Origin: Cupriavidus necator | GTDB taxonomy: Bacteria; Pseudomonadota; Gammaproteobacteria; Burkholderiales; Burkholderiaceae | NCBI GenBank assembly: GCA_022041995.1 | Contig: CP074381.1 | Coordinates: 1,178,001 to 1,242,000, forward strand | Length of the DNA: 64,000 nt | Reading direction: 5' to 3' | Shown here: positions 28,354 through 36,678 of the stretch, in pieces | Layout of the letters: each line of letters opens with the position of its first letter | How positions within the stretch are numbered: position 1 is the stretch's first letter | The notes under the pieces: generated by a model | Seen by the model: only the letters and a program-made list of their open reading frames with translations | Databases searched by the model: none | Told to the model about the DNA's origin: nothing | Translations under genes and position numbers: made by a program

Positions 28354-29129
28354 TTACTGGCTCGAGGTGGCGTCAGAAGCCGCGGCTGCCGTTTCGTTGG
28401 CGACCTCGGCTGCGGATGCCGGTGCGGCGAGCGCTGCAGGCGCCGAGGTGGCGGTCATGACAGCGGGCGCGGAGGCAGGTTGCGCCTGGGCTTCGCTGGC
28501 GGGCTTGCCGGCAGTGCGGCCACTGTGGCCCGCTGCGGCGCTGGCCGTTTTCGGCTCGCGGTGGAGCTGGCGGCTGGTGTCGCTGGGCAGGCGCTTGCCG
28601 CTGGGCAGCGCGCTGACAGCGCCGGGGCGGCGCGGCACGTGGTCGGTGGCGGCCAGCTTTTTTTTCTGCTCTTCAGGCAGCTGCTGGTACTTGTCCCAGG
28701 CCTCGGCCTTTTTCTCGGCCGGCAGCGAGCGGGTGATCTGGTAGTTCTCGCGCGCCAGCCGGCGTTGCTGCGGGGTCATCTTGATCCATTCCGCCATGCG
28801 CGCCTGCAGCCGGGCCTGCTCGGCCGGGGAGAACTTGGGGTAGCGCTCGGCGATGCGCAGCCATTTGTGGCGGTTCAGTTCCGGCAGGCTGTCCCACAGC
28901 GGCTGCAGCGGGGCCAGGATGCGCTGGTTGACCGGGCTCAGGTCGGCCCAGGCCGGCCGGGCATTGTTGGCTTGGGCGGCCTGCGCGGCGGCAGGCGCCG
29001 TCACCGCGGAGGCCCCTGCGCATGCGCCGCGGGCAGCAGCAGGCCCCAGCAGGCGGCTGCGCCGGCGCCGGCCAGCAGCGTGGCCAGCCGGCGGCGCAAG
29101 GCGTCGGGGCGGATCATTGCGCGCGCCAT
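28354..29129 (-). CDS. DUF3106 family exported protein, frame broken once near the signal peptide
   Basis: The body reads WADLSPVNQRILAPLQPLWDSLPELNRHKWLRIAERYPKF, then repeated helical MAEWIKMTPQQRRLARENYQ segments, the mark of DUF3106, followed by an alanine/serine-rich tail. In the given sequence this frame has no exported start. The ATG at 29127-29129 opens a signal peptide (MARAMIRPDALRRRLATLL..LLLPAAHAQG) in another frame that hits a stop after about 42 codons. One extra base in the CCCC at 29013-29016 fuses them into a 258-residue secreted protein. It starts one base after the DUF3619 stop, completing a sigma-DUF3619-DUF3106 operon. Confidence 0.82.
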
Positions 29130-29130
29130 G

Positions 29131-29562
29131 CTATTGCCCGCGCTTCAGGAATACGTGGAAGCCCTCGTCGGCGTAGGCCGTGGGCGGCAGGTCGTCGAGC
29201 AGCATGGCGGCGTCAATATCAGCCAGTTCCTCGATGCGCTTCTGCTCCTGCCAGTGATAGATGCCCATCAGGCCGGCGGCCAGCGCCACCAGCGTCCAGA
29301 TCAGGCCAAGGCGGCGCAGCCAGGCGCCGGCGCGGTGCAGCGGCGAGGTGTCTTCATCAAACAGCGGGACGTGCATGCCAGGCACGGCCAGTTGCGGGAC
29401 CAGCACGGGCGCCTCGGCCTTCTTGCGGGCGACCGCCATCCGGCGCGCAGCGGCGAGCCGTTCGGTGATGTCGGCCGGGAGGGCGTCGGCGCCGGCATCA
29501 AGTGCCGCCCGAATCTCATGGGCAAACCGGCGTTCGTGGATTTCTTTGTCGTTTCTGCTCAT
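29131..29562 (-). CDS. DUF3619 family membrane protein (candidate sigma-factor partner)
   Basis: A 143-residue protein. The soluble N-terminal part (FAHEIRAALDAGADALPADITERLAAARRMAVARKK) resembles DUF3619. One transmembrane helix lies at about residues 88-108 (LGLIWTLVALAAGLMGIYHW), followed by a short periplasmic tail. Its start codon lies 47 bases inside the sigma factor gene. The layout of an ECF sigma factor followed by a single-pass protein is that of an anti-sigma factor, but DUF3619 has no proven function and no zinc-binding HxxxCxxC motif is present. Confidence 0.85.
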   Translation of the reverse strand: MSRNDKEIHERRFAHEIRAALDAGADALPADITERLAAARRMAVARKKAEAPVLVPQLAVPGMHVPLFDEDTSPLHRAGAWLRRLGLIWTLVALAAGLMGIYHWQEQKRIEELADIDAAMLLDDLPPTAYADEGFHVFLKRGQ

Positions 29563-30124
29563 AGTCGGACCCCCGCGCGCGCAGGGCCTGCGCCAGGGTA
29601 TGCGTGGCACGGGAACAGTGCGTCTTGACGCTGCCTTCGGAGCACCCCATTACGGCGGCGGTTTCGGCGACGTCCATATCCTCCCAGTAACGCATCAGGA
29701 ACGCCTCGCGTTGACGCGTCGGCAGGCGCTGGATTTCCTGCTCGATGATGTGCATGACCTGGGCGCGCTCAACCTTGTCGGCGCTGCTTTCGGCCGATGC
29801 AGAGCCGGCCTGTGCCTCCAGCGTCTCCAGCAGGTCATTGTCGTCGCCGTCGCGGTCGTCGCGCAGGCTGGAAAACAGCGAGACCCAGGTGTTGCGCACC
29901 TTCTGGCGGCGGAACCAGTCGTGGATGGTGTTCTGCAGGATGCGCTGGAACAGCGGCGCCAGCTCGGCGGCGCCTTTGTCGCCGTACTTCTCGGCCAGCT
30001 TGATCATGGCGTCCTGGACAATATCCAGCGCAGCCTCGTCGTCGCGGACCGAAAACACGGCCTGCTTGAAGGCGCGGCGTTCGACGCTGGCAAGAAAATC
30101 GGACAGTTCCTGGTCGGTGGCCAT
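29516..30124 (-). CDS. ECF-type RNA polymerase sigma factor
   Basis: A 202-residue sigma-70 family protein of the extracytoplasmic group. Region 2 spans about residues 15-80 (RAFKQAVFSVRDDEAALDIVQDAMIKL ... LFQRILQNTIHDWFRRQKVRN). Region 4 spans about 130-185 (EIQRLPTRQREAFLMRYWEDMDVAETAAVMGCSEGSVKTHCSRATHTL), a clear HTH. An acidic, low-complexity linker (DDRDGDDNDLLE) joins them. It is the first gene of the operon with DUF3619 and DUF3106 proteins, and a 9-bp inverted repeat lies 47-79 bases upstream of the start. Confidence 0.93.
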   Translation of the reverse strand: MATDQELSDFLASVERRAFKQAVFSVRDDEAALDIVQDAMIKLAEKYGDKGAAELAPLFQRILQNTIHDWFRRQKVRNTWVSLFSSLRDDRDGDDNDLLETLEAQAGSASAESSADKVERAQVMHIIEQEIQRLPTRQREAFLMRYWEDMDVAETAAVMGCSEGSVKTHCSRATHTLAQALRARGSDYEQKRQRNPRTPVCP

Positions 30125-30170
30125 TCAGGCGGTTGCGGCTCGTTGCTGCGGGACAAATGCCCGGTTCTGG

Positions 30171-30203
30171 TGAATGTGCTGCGTACGGCCCGTGGCACAT
30201 TCA
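30171..30203. repeat. 9-bp perfect inverted repeat upstream of the sigma factor gene
   Basis: TGAATGTGC (30171-30179) and GCACATTCA (30195-30203) with a 15-base loop, 47-79 bases before the ECF sigma start. It may be an operator or an mRNA leader stem. Confidence 0.55.
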
Positions 30204-30329
30204 GGGTGCTGCGATGCTAGCAAAAAAACGACCCTCTGTACCATTTTGTATTGCTGCAAATACATTGCGGCACGCCAAGGAACCGCCGCAACTCGGGAAA
30301 ATCCCTCACGCGCAGGCCAAAAACAACCA

Positions 30330-30358
30330 TAGACCGCGCTGGTGCATTGCAGTATCAT
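30330..30358 (+). promoter_or_regulatory. Promoter of the ilvB-ilvH(-ilvC) operon
   Basis: TAGACC (30330-30335; four of six -35 positions), 17-base spacer, TATCAT (30353-30358; five of six -10 positions). Transcription would start near 30365, leaving a leader of about 140 bases before ilvB. Confidence 0.6.
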
Positions 30359-30378
30359 CGTCGGTTCACACGACATCA

Positions 30379-30405
30379 GTGGTTGTCTCATCCGGCCGCT
30401 TATGA
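30379..30405 (+). promoter_or_regulatory. Possible short leader ORF with three consecutive valine codons before ilvB
   Basis: GTG GTT GTC TCA TCC GGC CGC TTA TGA encodes VVVSSGRL, starting about 15 bases after the predicted transcription start. Its stop overlaps an ATG (ATGA) of a second 11-codon frame ending at 30437. A run of valine codons before the valine/isoleucine operon suggests attenuation, but no ribosome site and no convincing terminator hairpin accompany it. Confidence 0.3.
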
Positions 30406-30503
30406 GGCGGTCTTCCATGCAGACGCGCACCGCTTGAACCCGAGCCACAAGCCCGGCAGAGAGCATCCAAACAATTTTTTGCCGAAAATTGCAAAGGACT
30501 GAA

Positions 30504-32267
30504 ATGAACATGCCCAGCGCGGAATTCTCCCACGCAGACAGCAATTCATCTGCCGCACCCGAAATGATCGGGGCGGAAATTCTCGTTCACGCACTTGCCG
30601 AAGAAGGCGTCGAGTACGTCTGGGGCTACCCCGGCGGCGCAGTGCTGTATATCTACGACGAGCTCCACAAGCAAACCAAGTTCGAGCACATCCTGGTGCG
30701 CCACGAGCAGGCCGCGGTCCATGCCGCAGACGGCTATGCACGGGCAACCGGCAAGGTGGGCGTGGCGCTGGTGACCTCTGGTCCCGGCGTGACCAATGCC
30801 GTCACCGGCATTGCTACCGCGTACCTTGACTCGATCCCGATGGTGGTGATCACCGGCAACGTGCCGACCCACGCCATTGGCCAGGACGCCTTCCAGGAGT
30901 GCGACACCGTCGGCATTACCCGCCCGATCGTCAAGCACAACTTCCTGGTGAAGGACGTGCGCGACCTCGCCGCGACCATCAAGAAGGCGTTCTTTATTGC
31001 CGCGACCGGCCGTCCGGGCCCGGTGGTGGTGGACATCCCCAAGGATGTCTCGCGCAATGCCTGCAAGTACGAGTACCCCAAGTCGATCGACATGCGCTCG
31101 TACAACCCGGTGAACAAGGGTCACTCGGGCCAGATCCGCAAGGCCGTGGCGCTGCTGCAGGGCGCCGAGCGTCCGTTCATCTACACCGGCGGCGGCGTGG
31201 TGCTGGCCAATGCCAGCGATGAGCTGCGCCAGCTGGCGGCGCTGACCGGCCACCCGGTGACCAACACGCTGATGGGCCTGGGCGCGTTCCCGGGCACCAG
31301 CAAGCAGTTCGTCGGCATGCTCGGCATGCACGGCACGTATGAAGCCAACATGGCCATGCAGAACTGCGACGTGCTGATCGCCATCGGTGCCCGCTTCGAC
31401 GACCGCGTGATCGGCAACCCGGCCCACTTCACCTCGCAGGCGCGCAAGATCATCCATATCGACATCGATCCGTCGTCGATTTCCAAGCGCGTCAAGGTCG
31501 ACATCCCCATCGTCGGCAACGTCAAGGACGTGCTGCAGGAACTGATCGCACAGATCAAGGCCAGCGACATCAAGCCCAAGCGCGAGGCGCTCGCCAAGTG
31601 GTGGGGGCAGATCGAGCAATGGCGCTCGGTGGACTGCCTGAAGTACGACCGCAGCTCCGAGATCATCAAGCCGCAATACGTGGTGGAAAAGATCTGGGAA
31701 CTGACCAAGGGCGACGCCTTCATCTGCTCCGACGTCGGCCAGCACCAGATGTGGGCCGCGCAGTTCTACAAGTTCGACGAGCCGCGCCGCTGGATCAACT
31801 CCGGCGGCCTGGGCACGATGGGCGTGGGCCTGCCGTACGCGATGGGCATCAAGAAGGCGTTCCCGGAGAAGGAAGTCGTCACCATCACCGGCGAGGGCTC
31901 GATCCAGATGTGCATCCAGGAACTGTCGACCTGCCTGCAGTACGACACCCCGGTCAAGATCTGCTCGCTGAACAATGGCTACCTGGGCATGGTGCGCCAG
32001 TGGCAGGAGATCGAGTACGACAACCGCTACTCGCACTCCTACATGGACGCGCTGCCTGATTTCGTCAAGCTGGCCGAGGCCTACGGGCATGTCGGCATGC
32101 GCGTCGAGAAGACGGCTGACGTCGAGCCGGCGCTGCGCGAGGCGTTCCGCCTGAAGGACCGTACCGTGTTCCTGGACTTCCAGACCGATCCCACCGAAAA
32201 CGTCTGGCCGATGGTCCAGGCGGGCAAGGGCATTTCTGAAATGCTGCTCGGCGCGGAGGACCTGTAA
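30504..32267 (+). CDS. ilvB: Acetolactate synthase large (catalytic) subunit
   Basis: ThDP-dependent enzyme of 587 residues that condenses pyruvate with pyruvate or 2-oxobutyrate in valine, leucine and isoleucine synthesis. It has the catalytic glutamate in HILVRHEQAAVHAADGYARATGK, the central FAD-binding domain (FVGMLGMHGTYEANMAM, IGARFDDRVIGN) and the ThDP/Mg site GEGSIQMCIQEL...NNGYLGMVRQWQ. Start at ATG 30504 behind AAAGGA rather than the TTG five codons earlier. The stop overlaps the ilvH start by one base (TAATG), so the subunits are translationally coupled. Confidence 0.96.
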   Translation: MNMPSAEFSHADSNSSAAPEMIGAEILVHALAEEGVEYVWGYPGGAVLYIYDELHKQTKFEHILVRHEQAAVHAADGYARATGKVGVALVTSGPGVTNAVTGIATAYLDSIPMVVITGNVPTHAIGQDAFQECDTVGITRPIVKHNFLVKDVRDLAATIKKAFFIAATGRPGPVVVDIPKDVSRNACKYEYPKSIDMRSYNPVNKGHSGQIRKAVALLQGAERPFIYTGGGVVLANASDELRQLAALTGHPVTNTLMGLGAFPGTSKQFVGMLGMHGTYEANMAMQNCDVLIAIGARFDDRVIGNPAHFTSQARKIIHIDIDPSSISKRVKVDIPIVGNVKDVLQELIAQIKASDIKPKREALAKWWGQIEQWRSVDCLKYDRSSEIIKPQYVVEKIWELTKGDAFICSDVGQHQMWAAQFYKFDEPRRWINSGGLGTMGVGLPYAMGIKKAFPEKEVVTITGEGSIQMCIQELSTCLQYDTPVKICSLNNGYLGMVRQWQEIEYDNRYSHSYMDALPDFVKLAEAYGHVGMRVEKTADVEPALREAFRLKDRTVFLDFQTDPTENVWPMVQAGKGISEMLLGAEDL

Positions 32268-32758
32268 TGCGACACATCATTTCGGTCCTGCTGGAAAACG
32301 AAGCGGGCGCGCTGTCGCGCGTGGTGGGCCTGTTCTCGGCCCGCGGCTATAACATCGAGACGCTGACCGTGGCACCCACCGAGGATGCCTCGCTGTCGCG
32401 CATGACCATCGTCACCTCCGGCTCGGATGACGTGATCGAACAGATCACCAAGCACCTGAACCGCCTGGTGGAAGTGGTCAAGGTGGTCGACCTGACCGAA
32501 GGCGCGCACATCGAACGCGAGCTGATGCTCGTCAAGGTGCGCGCGGTGGGCAAGGAGCGCGAGGAAATGAAGCGCACCGCCGACATCTTCCGCGGCCGCA
32601 TCATCGATGTCACCGAGAAGACCTACACCATCGAGCTGACCGGCAACGGCGTCAAGCTTGATGCGTTCCTGGACGCGATCGACCGCACCGCCATCCTGGA
32701 GACCGTCCGTACCGGCGGCTCGGGCATCGGCCGCGGCGAGCGCATCCTGAAGGTCTGA
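32267..32758 (+). CDS. ilvH: Acetolactate synthase small (regulatory) subunit
   Basis: A 163-residue regulatory subunit that binds branched-chain amino acids for feedback control. The N-terminal ACT domain is clear (MRHIISVLLENEAGALSRVVGLFSARGYNIETLTVAPTED) and the C-terminal half (RELMLVKVRAVGKEREEMKRTADIFRGRIIDVTEKTYTIELTG) matches the IlvN/IlvH C-terminal domain. The valine-binding GLFSARGYN loop is intact. It begins within the stop of ilvB. Confidence 0.96.
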   Translation: MRHIISVLLENEAGALSRVVGLFSARGYNIETLTVAPTEDASLSRMTIVTSGSDDVIEQITKHLNRLVEVVKVVDLTEGAHIERELMLVKVRAVGKEREEMKRTADIFRGRIIDVTEKTYTIELTGNGVKLDAFLDAIDRTAILETVRTGGSGIGRGERILKV

Positions 32759-33898
<1,140 letters not shown>

Positions 33899-33944
33899 GC
33901 AGACGCGCTGTCTGATGGCCCGCGCCGCACGGCGGCGGGCCGAA

Positions 33945-34012
33945 GCCGTTCAGCGTTCCGTGCCACGCCCTTCTATCATCAGAAGGGAGTCGCGGGGCCT
34001 GAACGGCTTTTT
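33945..34012 (+). terminator. Nested-stem terminator after ilvC
   Basis: Outer stem GCCGTTCAG (33945-33953) / CTGAACGGC (33999-34007) followed by TTTTT. An inner perfect stem CCCTTCT / AGAAGGG lies at 33968-33987. Confidence 0.85.
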
Positions 34013-34143
34013 GTTATGCTTGTCAGACTTCGGGCAAGGCGTGCATTATCCTGCTCCGCGACCATGGGGCGCTGGCACTGGCCACGAACGCCGCTTTCCG
34101 TCCCGCCTTGCCATGGTCTTGTATCCACCGACACCTGTACTGC

Positions 34144-34794
34144 ATGAACTATCCTCATCCGCTGATCGCCCGTGAAGGCTGGCCGTTCCTGGCCGGCGCC
34201 TTTGTCATCTCGCTGCTGGTTCACGCCAGCGCGGGCTTCTGGTGGGCGTTGCCGCTGTGGATCATCACGGTATTCGTGCTCCAGTTCTTCCGCGATCCGC
34301 CGCGCCCGATCCCGTCGCAGCCCAACGCCGTGCTGGCCCCGGCCGACGGCCGCATCGTCATGGTCGAGAAGACGCAAGATCCGTTCGCCGGCCGCGAGGC
34401 ACTGAAGATCAGCGTCTTCATGAACGTGTTCAATGTGCACTCGAACCGCGTTTCGGTCGACGGCGCAGTCGAGAAGGTCGAGTACTTCCCGGGCAAGTTC
34501 GTCAACGCCGACCTGGACAAGGCTTCGATCGAGAACGAGCGCAATGCCGTGGTGATCCGGCGCGGCTCCGACGGCCAACTGGTGACGCTGGTGCAGGTGG
34601 CCGGCCTGGTGGCCCGCCGCATCCTGTGCTACACCAAGGTCGGCGACAACCTCTCGCGCGGCCAGCGCTACGGCTTTATCCGCTTTGGCTCGCGCGTGGA
34701 CGTCTACCTGCCGCTCGATGCGCGCCCGCGCGTGACCATTGGCGAGAAGGTATCGGCCTCATCGACCATCCTCGCCGAACTCGACGTGAAGTGA
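34144..34794 (+). CDS. psd: Phosphatidylserine decarboxylase, short type
   Basis: Converts phosphatidylserine to phosphatidylethanolamine at the inner membrane. At 216 residues it is of the short PSD-A class: an N-terminal hydrophobic hairpin ([39 protein letters not shown]), then [24 protein letters not shown] and the self-cleavage site in [11 protein letters not shown], where Ser of FGS becomes the pyruvoyl group. ATG 34144 ([13 protein letters not shown]) is preferred over an upstream in-frame ATG. It is followed 25 bases later by pssA, which makes its substrate. Confidence 0.94.
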   Translation: MNYPHPLIAREGWPFLAGAFVISLLVHASAGFWWALPLWIITVFVLQFFRDPPRPIPSQPNAVLAPADGRIVMVEKTQDPFAGREALKISVFMNVFNVHSNRVSVDGAVEKVEYFPGKFVNADLDKASIENERNAVVIRRGSDGQLVTLVQVAGLVARRILCYTKVGDNLSRGQRYGFIRFGSRVDVYLPLDARPRVTIGEKVSASSTILAELDVK

Positions 34795-34819
34795 GCGACA
34801 GCCTGACCGGAGGACTGTG

Positions 34820-35718
34820 ATGGTTGCCTTCCATCGACGTAACAAGCGCAGCAGCAACGGCAACGTGACCCACCTGCGGCCGTTCCGCCATAACCAGCTG
34901 CGCGGTGCCGACGACGACTTCGACGACGAAGCCGCCGACGACCACGACATCGTCTACCAGCGTCCGCGCCGGCGCGGCATCTACCTGCTGCCCAACGCGT
35001 TCACCACCGCGGCGCTGTTCGCGGGTTTCTTCGCCATCGTCCAGGCCATGAACATGCGCTTCGATGCGGCGGCCATCGCCATCTTTGCGGCGATGGTGCT
35101 GGACGGCATGGACGGGCGCGTGGCGCGCATCACCAATACGCAGAGTGCGTTTGGCGAGCAGTATGACTCGCTGTCGGACATGACCTCGTTTGGCGTTGCT
35201 CCTGCGCTGGTGATGTATGAGTGGATCCTGCATGACCTTGGCAAATGGGGTGGATCGCAGCCTTTGTCTACTGCACCTGCGCGGCGCTACGGCTGGCGCG
35301 CTTCAATGCGAATATCGGCGTTGTCGACAAGCGCTTCTTCCAGGGTCTGCCCAGCCCGGCCGCCGCTGCGCTGGTCGCAGGCTTCGTCTGGCTGGTGATC
35401 GATAACAAGCTGCCGGTCAAGGAGCTGTGGATGCCGTGGGTGGCGTTCGGCATTACGCTGTACGCCGGCCTGTCGATGGTGTCCAACGCGCCGTTCTACA
35501 GCGGCAAGGCGCTGGACGTGCGCTACCGCGTGCCATTCGGCATGATGGTGCTGGTCCTGGTGCTGTTCGTGGTGGTGTCCACCGATCCGCCGGTGGCGCT
35601 GTTCGGCCTGTTCGTGGCCTATGCGATCTCGGGTTACGTGCTATGGGCCTGGCGGGCGATGCACGGCAAGCCGGCCATCGAGAAGAAGCAGCGCGAGAAC
35701 GGCGGCAAGGCTTCGTAG
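34820..35718 (+). CDS. pssA: CDP-diacylglycerol-serine O-phosphatidyltransferase, frame broken once
   Basis: Makes phosphatidylserine from CDP-diacylglycerol and serine; about 299 residues. The CDP-alcohol phosphotransferase motif is complete (LDGMDGRVARITNTQSAFGEQYDSLSDMTSFG, matching DGx2ARx8Gx3Dx3D), with about eight hydrophobic segments. The frame changes at TGGGGT near 35247-35250: one extra G joins ...WILHDLGKWG to WIAAFVYCTCAALRLARFN. The gene supplies psd and is normally indispensable, so a sequence error is likelier than a real mutation. ATG 34820 has GGAGGA upstream; the GTG three bases before is less likely. Confidence 0.9.
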
Positions 35719-35730
35719 ACGGTTCAGGCA

Positions 35731-35760
35731 GAAGGGCGCTCAGGCGCCCTTCATGCTTTT
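35731..35760 (+). terminator. Terminator after pssA
   Basis: GAAGGGCGC - TCAG - GCGCCCTTC, a 9-bp perfect stem with a tetraloop, followed by ATGCTTTT. Confidence 0.8.
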
Positions 35761-35842
35761 CCGGATTCACAATTGTTTTCATGCCGCGGCCATCAAGCCG
35801 TGGCACTCTGCAGTGTTTTCCACTCACCGTCAGGAGGATGTC

Positions 35843-36346
35843 ATGGGCATGTTCGACTTCATCAAGGAAGCGGGAGAAAAGTTGTTCGGCACTGGCGAGG
35901 CCAAGGCCGCGCAAGAGGCCGCCGCGGCGGATGCGTCGGCGGAGAAGGTCGATGCGGCCAATCGCGCCGCGGGCGATGCGATCGAGGGCTACATCAGGAA
36001 GATGGGCCTGGATGCCACCGGGCTGATGGTGCAGGTGGACGGCTCGCAGGGGCTGGTCACCGTGTTCGGCGTGGCGCCGGACCAGGCCACGCGCGAGAAG
36101 ATCATCCTGTGCGCAGGCAATGTCGAGGGCGTGGACAAGGTCGAGGACAAGATGTCCGTCAACGTCGAGTCCGCCGAGTCGAGCTGGCATACCGTGGTCA
36201 AGGGCGACACGCTGTGGGCCATCTCCCAGGCGGCTTACGGCAACGGTGCCGAGTACAACAAGATCTTCGAGGCCAACAAGCCGATGCTGAGCCACCCGGA
36301 CAAGATCTACCCGGGCCAGAAGCTGCGCATTCCGCCCAAGGGCTGA
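35843..36346 (+). CDS. BON and LysM domain protein (YgaU/Kbp-like)
   Basis: A 167-residue soluble protein. A short amphipathic start (MGMFDFIKEAGEKLFG) is followed by a BON domain at about 45-105 (AIEGYIRKMGLDATGLMVQVDGSQGLVTVFGVAPDQATREKIILCAGNVEGVDKV) and a C-terminal LysM domain (HTVVKGDTLWAISQAAYGNGAEYNKIFEANKPMLSHPDKIYPGQKLRIP). This is the architecture of E. coli YgaU, renamed Kbp, a cytoplasmic K+-binding protein. No signal peptide is present, in agreement. ATG 35843 is preceded by CAGGAGGATGTC. Confidence 0.92.
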   Translation: MGMFDFIKEAGEKLFGTGEAKAAQEAAAADASAEKVDAANRAAGDAIEGYIRKMGLDATGLMVQVDGSQGLVTVFGVAPDQATREKIILCAGNVEGVDKVEDKMSVNVESAESSWHTVVKGDTLWAISQAAYGNGAEYNKIFEANKPMLSHPDKIYPGQKLRIPPKG

Positions 36347-36387
36347 TCCGCCGCTGGCGCGTCCGGGCAAAATGGGCAAACCCTGTA

Positions 36388-36416
36388 TTGCATGGGTGCG
36401 CCAACTCGGCTATAGT
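36388..36416 (+). promoter_or_regulatory. Promoter of the leuA leader
   Basis: TTGCAT (36388-36393), 17-base spacer, TATAGT (36411-36416). The last -10 base is only 7 bases before the leader peptide ATG at 36424, so transcription should begin at or next to that ATG. Confidence 0.6.
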
Positions 36417-36423
36417 CGCTGAC

Positions 36424-36504
36424 ATGATTTCGCGCCAAGTCCTAATCGCCCGCACCACCCTAGGTGGCCTACTAGGCCATCAGGTCGGGACGCGCGCGCG
36501 CTAA
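36424..36504 (+). CDS. leuA leader peptide (26 residues, four rare CTA leucine codons)
   Basis: Reads MISRQVLIARTTLGGLLGHQ VGTRAR and then TAA. All four leucines use CTA, including a CTACTA pair, although genes around it use almost only CTG and CTC. The frame lies directly ahead of two mutually arranged hairpins, a Rho-independent terminator and then leuA, the first committed enzyme of leucine synthesis. This is the standard plan of a ribosome-mediated attenuator: slow translation of leucine codons when Leu-tRNA is scarce lets transcription continue. The ORF is seen directly; the mechanism is inferred by analogy with known leu leaders. No ribosome site precedes it and the promoter is immediately upstream, so translation is probably leaderless. 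Confidence 0.85.
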   Translation: MISRQVLIARTTLGGLLGHQVGTRAR

Positions 36505-36527
36505 GGACGGACTTACCCCTTAGCGCG
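36497..36527 (+). promoter_or_regulatory. Attenuator hairpin overlapping the leader stop codon
   Basis: CGCGCTAAGG (36497-36506) pairs over 10 bp with CCTTAGCGCG (36518-36527). The leader TAA is inside the left arm, so ribosome position would control whether the stem forms. Confidence 0.75.
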
Positions 36528-36548
36528 AAATCCGCAAGGAATTTTTCC

Positions 36549-36585
36549 AACGCCCCGGCCTGCACCATGCACGCCGGGGCGTTTT
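36549..36585 (+). terminator. Attenuator terminator before leuA
   Basis: AACGCCCCGGC (36549-36559) / GCCGGGGCGTT (36573-36583), an 11-bp stem followed by T residues, 93 bases before the leuA start. Confidence 0.88.
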
Positions 36586-36678
36586 GCATTCCACAGCCGT
36601 GGAGCGCGGAACAGGCGGTAGGCCCCGGACGCAGCATGCCGGGGACAGCACACGATAAGCAATCAGGAGCTCCACAAA

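Larger units (their letters stand above)
30125..30503. promoter_or_regulatory. Divergent regulatory region between the sigma factor and ilvB
   Basis: A 379-base stretch without a convincing gene. It holds a 9-bp inverted repeat near the sigma gene, a good plus-strand promoter for ilvB and an approximately 140-base ilvB leader. No other coding frame here is conserved-looking. Confidence 0.6.

Noticed and set aside
30133..30405. A 90-codon plus-strand frame through the sigma-ilvB gap
   Set aside because: It overlaps promoter elements, lacks a ribosome site and has no protein-like composition except the short VVV tail listed separately as a possible leader.
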